In this document: positions 47,179-56,920 of the stretch, in pieces | Position numbering within the stretch: position 1 is the first letter of the stretch | Layout of the letters: each line of letters begins with the position of its first letter | NCBI GenBank assembly: GCA_001510575.1 | Contig: LNGK01000003.1 | Location: forward strand, 378,883 to 442,882 | Direction of reading: 5' to 3' | DNA length: 64,000 bases | Source of the DNA: Knoxdaviesia capensis | Lineage: Eukaryota > Ascomycota > Sordariomycetes > Microascales > Gondwanamycetaceae | The notes under the pieces: model-generated | Databases searched by the model: none | Seen by the model: only the letters and a program-made list of their open reading frames with translations | Told to the model about the DNA's origin: nothing | Translations under genes and position numbers: made by a program

Positions 47179-48438
47179 ATGGTCCGCCACAAGAAAGACA
47201 ACTTCTCCAGGGGCAAGAAGCCGCACTACGGCGCCCCGAAGGGCCGCGGTCCGCGCGACGGCGGCGAGGGCAGCGCCCAGCCGCCCCCGTTCAAAGCGGC
47301 GTGCTGGGACCTGGGCCACTGCGACCCGAAGCGGTGCTCGGGCAAGAAGCTGCTCAAGGCCGGCCTGATGCGCGACCTGCAGATCGGCACGCGCCACCCG
47401 GGCGTGATCATCACGCCGAACGGCAAGCACACGCTGTCGCCGGCCGACGCGCCGCTGCTGGAGTCGCACGGCGTCGCCGTGGTCGAGTGCTCGTGGGCGC
47501 GCATTGCCGAGATCCAGTGGGGCCGCGTCGGCGGCAAGTGCGAGCGGCTGCTGCCGTACCTTGTCGCTGCGAACACCGTCAACTACGGCAAGCCGTGGCG
47601 GCTGAACTGCGCCGAGGCTCTGGCGGCCGCGTTTGCCATTTGCGGGCATCTGGACTGGGCTGAGGCCATTCTGGAGCCGTTCTCGTACGGCGCCGCGTTC
47701 CTGGAGATTAACGCGTCACTGTTCCGCCGGTACGCGGCGTGTGCGGACGAGGAAGGCGTCAAGGCGGTTCAGGAGGAGTGGATGGAGCGGCTGGAGCGCG
47801 AGTACGCGGAGTCTCGGCAGCAGGACGGGCCAGAGGATCTGTGGGCGCGGGGAAATACGAACCGGGCGGCGGTGCAGAGTTCGGATGAAGACGACGACGA
47901 TGTCGACGAGGAGAGTGGAGACGATGACAGGCCGCGGGATGAGAGTGATGGGATATACCTGGGGAAGAAACCCGCTGCAGACCCGGTGGCAGCGGCTGAG
48001 CCGGTTGACCGGTACGCGCTGTCAGATGATTCGGACGATGAGGCGGAAATGGCCGAGATCCGCCGTAAAGTTCTGGCATCGAAATCGTTCGCCGCGGCCC
48101 CCACGCCAACGCCAGAAGCCCCCACCGATCCCCGCCTCGGCCACCGACTCGGCGGCGACAGCTCGCGATCCTCGCAGAAGCCGAAGCCCACCGTGATCCC
48201 GCGGCCAGCGCCGTCTCGAACGGTTGAGGACGATATCCCCGGCGCAGGGTTCACGCCGGACTCGGATAACGGCAGCGATGACGACGATTTCTTCGATGAT
48301 GAGTTTGACAACATCATTGATGCTACGCCGGTGACGGACCGCATGGGGCTCAAGAAGCTGGAGCGGGAGCGGGCGCGGGCGACGATTTCGACCACGACGT
48401 TTACGTCGAGTGTCATGTCGGCACCGAAGCGGGGGTAG
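47179..48438 (+). CDS. TSR3: 18S rRNA aminocarboxypropyltransferase Tsr3
   Basis: Transfers the acp group from S-adenosylmethionine to the hypermodified m1acp3-psi of 18S rRNA, a late cytoplasmic step of 40S maturation. Single exon, 419 residues, ATG in AAACATGG. The basic N-terminus MVRHKKDNFSRGKKPHYG is followed by the RLI-like domain (WDLGHCDPKRCSGKKL, about 43-58). The DUF367/acp-transferase core contains VVECSWARIAEI (about 107-118) and RLLPYLVAANTVNYGKPWRL with ALAAAFAICG (about 129-160). From about 215 the tail is acidic and disordered (SSDEDDDDVDEESGDDD) and near the end contains DDDFFDDEFDN and LEREREAR-type charged runs. Yeast Tsr3 is 313 residues, so the extra length is this tail. 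It converges on IFM1 with 59 nt between the stops. Confidence 0.95.
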   Translation: MVRHKKDNFSRGKKPHYGAPKGRGPRDGGEGSAQPPPFKAACWDLGHCDPKRCSGKKLLKAGLMRDLQIGTRHPGVIITPNGKHTLSPADAPLLESHGVAVVECSWARIAEIQWGRVGGKCERLLPYLVAANTVNYGKPWRLNCAEALAAAFAICGHLDWAEAILEPFSYGAAFLEINASLFRRYAACADEEGVKAVQEEWMERLEREYAESRQQDGPEDLWARGNTNRAAVQSSDEDDDDVDEESGDDDRPRDESDGIYLGKKPAADPVAAAEPVDRYALSDDSDDEAEMAEIRRKVLASKSFAAAPTPTPEAPTDPRLGHRLGGDSSRSSQKPKPTVIPRPAPSRTVEDDIPGAGFTPDSDNGSDDDDFFDDEFDNIIDATPVTDRMGLKKLERERARATISTTTFTSSVMSAPKRG

Positions 48439-48497
48439 TTCAAAGTGTCTGCAGTTAAGCGTTATGACATATACATATGAACCCAAGTGTTTTCCTT

Positions 48498-48616
48498 TCA
48501 ACCTGCGTTCCCCTTGAAGTGCATACATGAATTGGTTATACATTGATGATTACATTGATGGTATATATAGTAAACGTCTATGTGGTTGTAGTAGTAGTAG
48601 TACATATTAATACATA

Positions 48617-48664
<48 letters not shown>

Positions 48665-51600
48665 GCTCCCGAATCTCCTCAAACGTCTGGATCTGATCGC
48701 CAGTCTCGAAGTCCTGGAACTCCTCCATCGACAAACCGCAGTCCGACCCCTTCCGCATCTCCGCGACATCCTTCTTGACGTGCTTGAGAGTGTCCAGGGT
48801 GCCCTCAAACACCACGGCGCCCTTGCGCAGCACGCGCACCTTGCTGCCGCGCTTGACCACGCCGTTGCGCACTTTGCAGCCGGCGATGTTGTGGAACTTG
48901 CGGCCCTTGGTGTTGATGGCGAAGATCTGCAGCACCTCGGCCTCGCCGACGACCTTGATGGACACCGTCGGCTCCAGGCGCGCGGACAGGACGGCCTTGA
49001 TGTCGTCGGCTAGGTGGTAGATCACGCTGTGGTCGATGATGCGCACGCCGGCGTCGGTGGCCAGGCGCTTCACGTGCGCCGGGATGGCGCTGTTGAAGTT
49101 GACGAGCACCGCGCCGGAGGCCGTCGCGAACTCGATGTCGGACTCACTGATTTGGCCGGCTGCGGCTCGCAGGATGCGGGATTGCACTTCGTTGTTGCCG
49201 ATCTCGAGGATCGTCGCGCTGACGGCTTCGACGGAGCCGACCACGTCGCCGCGCACAATGAAGTTGACGATCTGCAGCGACGGCGTGGCGTCATCGGCTT
49301 CGGCCGATGCATCTGCCAGCTCGCCAGCGTTGGTGTTGGCTGCGGCGTGCTCCTCGGCCGCAGCCTTGGCGATGGCAGCCGCGTCGGCCGCCGCGGCTGC
49401 GGTCGCGGTGTTCATGTCCTTGCCGCGGTCAATCATCTCCTGGCGGTAATCCACTGCTTTCCGCGCAGTCGAGTCGTCGGCAGCCTGAATGACCTGGTCA
49501 CCCGCATTCGGCAGGTTCCGCCATCCGAGGATCTGCACGGGGGTTCCCGGCGGTGCCTCGGCAATCTCCAAGCCCGCCTCGTTGCGCAGCGCCCGCACCT
49601 TGGCCCACGTGGTGCCGGCAACAACATAGTCGCCGAGCCGCAGGGTGCCGCGCATCACCAGCACCGTCGCAGTCTTGCCGTCCGGCTTGATGTCGGCCTC
49701 GAGGACCCAGCCCTCGGCCATGCCGTCCGGCTCGGCGCGCATATCGAGGATCTCCGAGAGCGTGATGATGTTCTCCTCCAGTTCGTCCATGCCGGCGCCG
49801 GTCTTGCCGCTGACGCCCACCACCTGCACGTCGCCGCCAAAGTCCTCAATCTCAATGCCGTGGCGGCTGAGATCGGCCTTCACCTGGTCGATGCGCGCCC
49901 CGGCCTTGTCAATCTTCGTGATGGCAACGATGATCGGCGCTTTGGCCGCCCGCGCGTGCTTGAGCGCTTCCAGCGTCTGCGGCTTCACACTGTCGTCGGC
50001 CGCCACTACCAGCACCACAATGTCGGTGACGCGGGCGCCGCGTTGCCGCATGGATAGGAACGCGGCGTGGCCGGGCGTGTCGAGGAAGGTGATGGGTTTT
50101 CCGGAGGACATCTTGACGATGAAGGCTCCGATGTGCTGTGTGATGCCGCCGTGTTCTTGTGCAGCAATAGACGACTTGCGCAGCCAGTCCAGTAACGTCG
50201 TCTTGCCGTGGTCGACATGGCCCATGATCGTCACCACCGGCGGCCGCGGGGGCAACACAGACGGGTCCTCTGGGGGCGGGCGGGGGTGCAAGTCCCGCAC
50301 ACCACCGTCGTCAACCTTGGGTTCCAGACCAAACTCTTGCGCAACCAGAGCGGCAGTCTCGCCGGCCATGATGGTGTCAGCAGTCATATTCTCAAAGCCG
50401 TACGCCGAGAGGATATCCAGGAAGTTTTTGAGCTTGACCTTCATGGCCTGCGCAAGGTCCGACACGCTGATGTACTCGGGAATCAAGATTTCGGTTGGGG
50501 TCTTCTTTTCGATTCCCTCGGCATCACGCGCAGCTTTCCGCGCCGCGCGATCCCGCCGTTTCTCCTCGCGCAGGCGCTCGGAGTTCACACCCCGGTATCG
50601 TGAGTCGCCATAGCCGTCGCCGTCATCCACGGCAGACCGTCGGGAACGATGTGGCTTCCTAGAGTTGCCGTACGAAATCGACCCGCTCTCTTCGTTACCA
50701 TCCTCCAGATCGAACCGGCTCTCTCGATCACGGCCCCGCATCTTCCCCGAACTTCGGCGGCTATGGAAGCTCCGCCCATCCGTATCATCAGCGGTGGGCG
50801 GCGGCGGCGCAACTGACGTGACACGCGGAGGGTTGATATCGTTACGCCCAGACCGGGAGGCAAAGTTCGGATTGTGGTCGTCATTATTCCACGTCTCCGT
50901 CGAGCGAGACCGCGGATGGTGGCGCGAACCGTATCCTGGTGTGTGCTGGTATCCTCCTCCCCGGTGGCCTTCGAGGCTCTGTCGCGGCTCGTCAAATAAT
51001 GGCCGCTGGTGCGGATTGGGGTTGTTGTGCCAGCCGGATTGGCGGTTCTGCGGGCGATGGTGATGTTGGGGTTTATTTCTGGGCTCATCTTCAGTTTCAA
51101 GAGCCCATGGCTGGGTGACATTGGTGTAGTCGCCAGATTGTTTCTTTCGTTGTTGGGGCTTGTCGACGGCCCCTTGAAGTTGGTCCCAGGCGTTGCCTGA
51201 CGTCTTTGCACCATCAGCGTTTTGGGGTTGCAGTTTTCGGGTGTTGTTCGGCTTTGGCTTGTCTGCTCTCCCCTTGAACTGGTTCCAGAAGTCGTCATCT
51301 GTGGCTTTGGCGTCTTTGGGCTCGCTTTCAGTTTGTCGGTCAGGAGGCGGAGCAGTTTCTGACGGTTTCGGTCGCCGGGTCAGGTTCCCCCACGCCATCG
51401 TCGACGAGGTATCAGAAGCGTCCTGATCCGGGCGGGCTTCTTGTCGCGACCAACGAGGATTGGATCGCGAGAAATCTCGGTCCGGGTTGCGGTTGTAGTT
51501 GGAGTTTTGATTGTAGTTGTTATTGTAGTTGCTATTCAAGAAGTTGTTGTTGTTATTGCTGTTGTTGTTGTAATTGTTGTTGTAGTTGTTGTTGTCGGAG

Positions 51601-52132
51601 TTTTTGTTGTAGTTGTTGTTAGAGTTGGAGTTGGAGTTGTTGTTGTAGTTGTTATTGTAGAGCTGGCGCCGATGCGGTTGGTCACGATTATCACCGTCCG
51701 GGTTCCAAGCCCGGCGAGCCGACCCGGTCTGGTTGTCCGGGTATTGCTGGCGAGGCAACGACTGGCGTGACAGGTTACCGCGTGGTTGCGAGCCGAATCG
51801 GTGTGGGCCGTTGCCAATGTTTCGAGGGGCCGAGTCAGCGGGTTGCAGCGCCGGCGCAGACGACTTCATGAGCAGCTTGCGCGCCGCCAGTTCATGCGGC
51901 AGCAGGCCACCGTCGCCGGAGCCGTCTTGGGAGTAGTATCGCGTTAATTTCGGCCATTGGAGGATCGGCCGAGCGGAGATATCGGGCGCCGGTCGGGCTG
52001 GGAGCGCGCCGGTACGTGATTGGGACCGGATCCTCGATGAGGCCTGTTGCGATTGGGATCAGTATTCGGGCTGTTCACGGCGGCTGTGCGTAGACCAGGC
52101 GGACTTACAGTGCAGAGTCTTTGCCGAATCAT
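48498..52132 (-). CDS. IFM1: Mitochondrial translation initiation factor IF-2
   Basis: GTPase that places initiator tRNA on the mitochondrial small subunit. Exon 1 is 52109-52132, only 24 nt. The 65-nt intron at 52044-52108 (GTAAGT...CAG) joins it in phase 0 to exon 2, 48498-52043; the product is 1189 residues. The spliced N-terminus, MIRQRLCTASSRIRSQSRTG, is basic and Ser-rich, as expected for a mitochondrial presequence. An Asn-rich tract follows (about 130-180) in a long disordered region. An IF2-N-type motif (YISVSDLAQAMKVKLKNFLD) precedes the G domain: G1 GHVDHGKT (616-623), G3 DTPGHAAF (from 663), G4 TKID (717-720). The IF2 C domains run to about 1135. The frame then continues through a (TG)n microsatellite read as His-Thr repeats, and about 40 more residues. 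The usual end is near that point; a 3' intron with a GTATTA donor inside the tail is an alternative. Confidence 0.93.
48619..48662. repeat. (TG)22 microsatellite inside the IFM1 reading frame
   Basis: Read on the minus strand as CACACA, it encodes about seven His-Thr pairs near residues 1136-1150. Confidence 0.9.
51536..51665 (-). repeat. Trinucleotide-rich tract encoding poly-Asn/Ser/Tyr in IFM1
   Basis: AAC/AAT-rich on the coding strand (GTT/ATT on the plus strand); encodes runs such as NNNYNNNS at about residues 134-177, upstream of the conserved GTPase core. Confidence 0.85.
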
Positions 52133-52541
52133 ACTTGCATCCTTGTTGAAACAGGATCACATGGGAATTGGGCTGGTAAATGATTCACCATGTTAATCAC
52201 AGCATGGCGTGTTCGATCTTTCGGTTCAAGAAATGTTCGCGATGGAGCTTCACTGAAAAAAATGCGTTGGAAATTTTACCGCCGCGCCAGCTGCTGCCAG
52301 CTGTGTGCTGAATCTTTAGGGTTAGGGTTTGTTCCATGGAGCCCTATGAATTGAGCGAAATCGCGAGGAGAATAAATAGACTTCTCATCCCAAAACCTCA
52401 TCCCGGATACTTTAATCCAGCCAGATCCTGATGGTGTGAAAATGTGCCCATCATGGCCGTGCTCACAAGTCATCTCACTATACGGTCAAACTTGATGGAG
52501 TTGTAAACTGTCCCCCGATTGTCAAGCTGAACGAAGATATT
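52133..52541. promoter_or_regulatory. IFM1 promoter with double telobox
   Basis: 409 nt upstream of the IFM1 ATG. TTAGGGTTAGGGTTT at 52316-52330 (two overlapping exact octamers) is the strongest copy of the motif in the window, 184-198 nt upstream of the start codon. Confidence 0.45.
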
Positions 52542-53650
52542 TCAAGAACTGCAAGCAAAAAACCAGCCCCGAATTCTATTAAAAGCACAATGGCCTCCCT
52601 GAACCGGTACGTGTACAATCCCATCTAAAATAAGAACACCCGAAATACACCCATAGAATTCCTCCTTTCCCTCCGGCTTCGTCCTTTGCTTGCTCATAGG
52701 ACTCGTCTGAATCAACGCGAGGAGGGTGACGTCTAGACAAGTGTAGAACACGATGCGATGCGGGAGGGTCAGCTCGCGTGCCACCCGCAGGCCGAAACCG
52801 AGAACACTGAAACGGCGCAGCTCGGCCATTAGCGCCTGGCGACGACTGCCGGCCGGCCGGCCGTGCAGGATCGGAGGCCGGGAGGCCGGTACAGCGCAAG
52901 CGTGACGCTTGTCGCGACGAACTGCAACAGCATGACCAGGCCGATAGCCCAGCGATAGTCGCGCTTGGTGGTGACTGGGCCGCCGAGCAAGGCGCCAGCG
53001 CCGAGGGTGACGGCTTTCGTCGACAGAGTAGCCGCCAGGAACGCGGGGCGCTCGGCCGGCGAAGGCCACGCCCTGCACGGCGCGGCCGACGACGAACACG
53101 GGGCCCGAGGCGGCGGAGATGCCCAGCGCGCCGCCGGCTTCGAAGAGCACGAGGCCGACGGCGCCCATCCGCCGCACGTCGATCTGCGGGCCGATGCGGG
53201 CGAAGCCGATGGCCAGGGTGGCTTGGGGGAAGAGGAAGGCGGCGCTGAACTCGGTGGTTAGGTCAAGGGAGTCGAATTTGAGGACCAGTTGCGGGGCGAT
53301 CGTGGCTGTTATGGGGTGTGTTAGTCTGGGATATGGGCGGCTCAATGGGAACGAGACTGACTTCCTACTGGCAACGGTACTGTCGAGGCCTTTCTGCATC
53401 TTGAGAAGAGTCTGACGTTCGAATGCCGAAGACTTGTGTGTTGCTGGGAGTGTCTGCCACTTCCCGTCATCCACGTCAGTATCAGCCCGACAAGCACGCC
53501 AATGCTTCTCCATGAAGACATCAGCGGCTTGCGCACTGGTGTGTCTTTCTCAACAGTTTCGCCGTATGCGGCATCTTTATCTCTCGCGCCGTTGTCGTTA
53601 TCAGCGTCTCCGACCTGTGTGTACCAACCGAAACCGTGCTCTGCGGCCGC
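52542..53650 (-). pseudogene. Truncated and frameshifted MFS (drug:H+ antiporter, 14-TM type) transporter
   Basis: The N-terminal third of a multidrug-type permease is recognisable. Membrane segment 1 is near SWRSIGVLVGLILTWM (start about 53521). A 63-nt intron (53306-53368, GTAGGA, CTAAC, ACAG) then joins GLDSTVA to TTIAPQLVLKFDSLD, the family's LDxTIVATAIP-type motif. Segments 2-4 follow, with VVGRAVQGVAFAG. At about 53080 the homology shifts frame: AFLAATLSTKAVTLGAGALL and RWAIGLVMLLQFVA are read in another register. After about 52870 the similarity stops, so most of the protein is missing. An upstream intron with a weak GTGGCA donor may exist at about 53395-53460. The surviving splice site and low decay suggest recent inactivation. 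The function is lost unless unseen rearranged exons exist. Confidence 0.65.
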
Positions 53651-53803
53651 GTTAGGGGCTCCGGCCCGGGGTCTCGCAGGAACGGGCGAGCTGAGTCGTG
53701 CGCGGCGGTGTCTGCAGACTGCATGCTGTAGAGATAATTGCACGGATTGGGAGGGCTTGTGTGAGAGTGTCCGAGAATTTCCGCCGACGGCGTCCAAGTT
53801 CAC

Positions 53804-56800
53804 GTACGGCTTCAGTTCGACTCTCCTGCAGAACGACTAATACGAAGTCGAGAACCCATCGCTATCTCTGGAGAGTCCACCGCACATATACATTCACAAA
53901 ATCTGCCACCCGTATATCTGCCCAATATTTGAGTTACACTGTTATGTGAAAAACATAGCAGATAACCGCAAACTCGCACTCTGCCTCGATCTTTTTGTTG
54001 TCCGGACACGTATCCCATTTCGGCTTCACCCTCAGGACACCGGATACATGATCTTTTGTCATCACACACGACTGGACAGGACAGAACAGCGTCCTTATCG
54101 ACTCCTAGACTTCATTTTTAGTTGTAGTGTATAGGATGTGCATGATAGCGGGCGCAATGACAGTTCCGGCCGGTGGAGGCGGCAGTGCGTCTGTGGAAAG
54201 TCTGCGCAAGGGCGCGGCAAAAAGACACCCGAACTATAAGTTTGGTTGAGAACGGCAACATGACAGCCGAGGCCGGAAAGGCCTTTCACTTGGGCTTTTG
54301 TGTGTTCGGGGACGAAATGTATATATCTTGCATCACTTGCACTCTTTGGCAACTCCGCTATTCAGGTCCTCCCGCGGAGCATCACCACCGGAAGTCGTTT
54401 CCAGCTCCAAGCTTCAAGTTGAGAGTGCATCAGGTACGACGAAAAAAAATTAGCCGGGCATTTCCCCGTGACTCCTGAACCAAACTCATCCGCATCGGAG
54501 AGACTCCTGAGCTCCGGACCTCTCGGGAATGGCGATGTCTACAGTTGATGGTAGTGCTCCGTGAAGTCCTGCGATCGGCCCTCTCCGGCCGTCCCAAACG
54601 TTATTTAAATTGCCGACGGGGACTTCCATCGTGGCGGCATTGGATGTGAGATGCAAAGTAGTGTAGCTTATATTTCTTAGAGCCGTTAACGACAGGTTAT
54701 TTCAACATGTAGAATTTGCGCTCTCGTCCGAATTGGAGACTCCTCCGGCATCAGCCGGCGGTTCTCAGGGGGCTAAGAGACGATTTTACGAAGCTGTGCT
54801 GGGTGGTGCATCTCAGCGGTTACAGTGCTGACTGCAGGGACCCTTTGATCAAAATATCTGTTCCTCGACTGTTCAGCCTTTCGCATTGACTGTGTCAGAC
54901 GGATCGATCCATGCGATATAAATTGAAATGCCGTGGATTTGCCGTCGCATGGAAAGTAATGCAATCGGGCAAATCTCACGATGCGAGTGAGAAGAGAGTC
55001 TCGAGTTCGATGGCGCGGCGGAGTCTGTGGTATGTGGTCTGTGAGGTTGTGGAACGGCTCTGGTACGGCCTTGGACTTGGTTTTTCCGGTGCAGAGTTCG
55101 TGTACCATGGGCCGGCCTTTGAACGGCGAGATGCAGAGCGCCGCCCGAGCGCCCTGTCCCGGCGACTATTCTCCAGCACGGAACTTTCGCCTCAGGCCAG
55201 CACACACGATATCTAAAATCTCTCTCTTACCCACCGTCATACGACTGAATCGAGTCAGTCGCACGCGCTCGTATATCAGTCAACATGTGCGCGCCAAGGG
55301 ATATCGTGTATCTCTAGGTTTTCCCCGGTCCCATCATCACCGTAGGCTCCGCTCCGTGATTCTCTGGACTTAGAGAGATTCCCCGCTGTCCAGCTGCCCT
55401 GTAGCCGGGGCCTAGTGCTGACGGGAGCGTGAGATACGGTCCACCCGAGCACACATATATTGGCACCACGAGACGGGGTTCCAAGAGACGAGAAGCTTGG
55501 TTTTGCGAGCCCTACCGCACGACGAACACCGACTGTGTCAGACAAAATCCCCGAGCGTAAAAACAGTGATACGGATGGGCCATCGTGCTTCCTTTTTGGT
55601 GCGTAATATGACGGCATATGTGCGTGCTGAGCAGAACAGTTTTTCAGCTTTTGTTCCTCCCGTCCCCGGCGGTTCGTCGGCCGGCTCGGATAGTTCCACC
55701 GCTTTGTCCGGGCGGGTCCGGGGACTTCGCCGTGATTTGACGACGGGGAGTTTTTTTTTTTTTGGGGGGGGGGGAGGGGGGAAGGAGTCATGGTGGGAGG
55801 CGAAAAGGAGAGATAGAAGAGACGGGATAAACACGTATATTTCTTTCGAAATACTCTCCGTGTCTTCCTCATCTCTTCTACGCGAGATACCTCCCGTAGG
55901 GTTTCCCCCGGAGACGTCCCTCCCGCGGCCGCGCTGAACACAGCCTGTAAATTTGCAACGCCCAGGAAATCCCGGGAATTGAACACCGACAGGCCGTACC
56001 GCCCGGATTCCTGAGAGGCGCACCCTGTCCTAGTTCCATTTCACCCACGCTCTCTCGTCGTTTTGTTGCTGGAGTTCTTGCGGCAGTGGACCACATATAC
56101 TGTAGTTGCTAACTACGTTGCTGCTCAGGGAGCATGTTCACATCTTGCATCGTGGCGTAGTGGTCTATCTAGTGGTTCCCACAGTTCCGGCTGTAGACCG
56201 GAGATTGAGAACACAGGGGCCTCTCTCCACAGTAGTCAAGACACCAGCATGCGAGAGTCTATCACCTCTTATACTGGAAATGGTAACCACATCACAGCCT
56301 TTTTGACGTTTTCGAATGCTCTGGTGGAGGAGAATCCACTCGCTCAGCCCACAGAACTGCTCTTACACAGGTACATGCATGTAGATAGGGACGCCGGTGC
56401 AGTCTATACCAAGTCCTCCGCAGAGTTGTTGCGGCTGTTATAAAATATGGAGAGAGGGGCTTGGGCGGCAGTGAGCCTCCCGGGTGGCCAGAAGAGACCC
56501 GGCGTGAGCGCGTAAGAGCCGTCTGGCACATGACATGCCACTTGTGCCTCCGCCCTCCTTATATTCACGACTCCCCGCTACGTCTTCATGTCTCTTTGAA
56601 GCGTAAGGTTGGCACTTGGCTCCATCTTGTTTCGTTGATTATCCCTTTCTGCTTCTGGACCTCCTTGATTTCTTTATGTTTCTCTCTCTCTCTCTCTCTC
56701 TCTTCGTATAGTTTAATACCTTGCTTTTCCCTGATCTTTAGCCTGTCTTCAACTTCGTTCTTGCCTGTGATACTCGTTTTGTTTCGTGATACCCAGCTCT

Positions 56801-56920
56801 GCAGTTACACGACACAGATACCCTCCCCCGTGCTTCACTCTTTCCCGACCTCTGCTATCTTTATTCAACTCACCGGAGGATCTTGCCAACCCAGCATCAG
56901 ACACGCCACTACCACTGGCC
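53804..56920. other. Long intergenic region, no supported gene
   Basis: 3.1 kb; short frames only. A T14 run followed by a G-rich tract occurs near 55751-55780. From 56560 the DNA turns CT-rich with a (TC)n tract near 56681-56703, forming the leader of the next gene. A frame there that looks hydrophobic is translated CT sequence, not a membrane exon. Confidence 0.5.

Noticed and set aside
56151..56230. tRNA-like stretch (GTGGCGTAGTGG...)
   Set aside because: An A-box-like sequence is present, but there is no B-box and no acceptor stem pairing.
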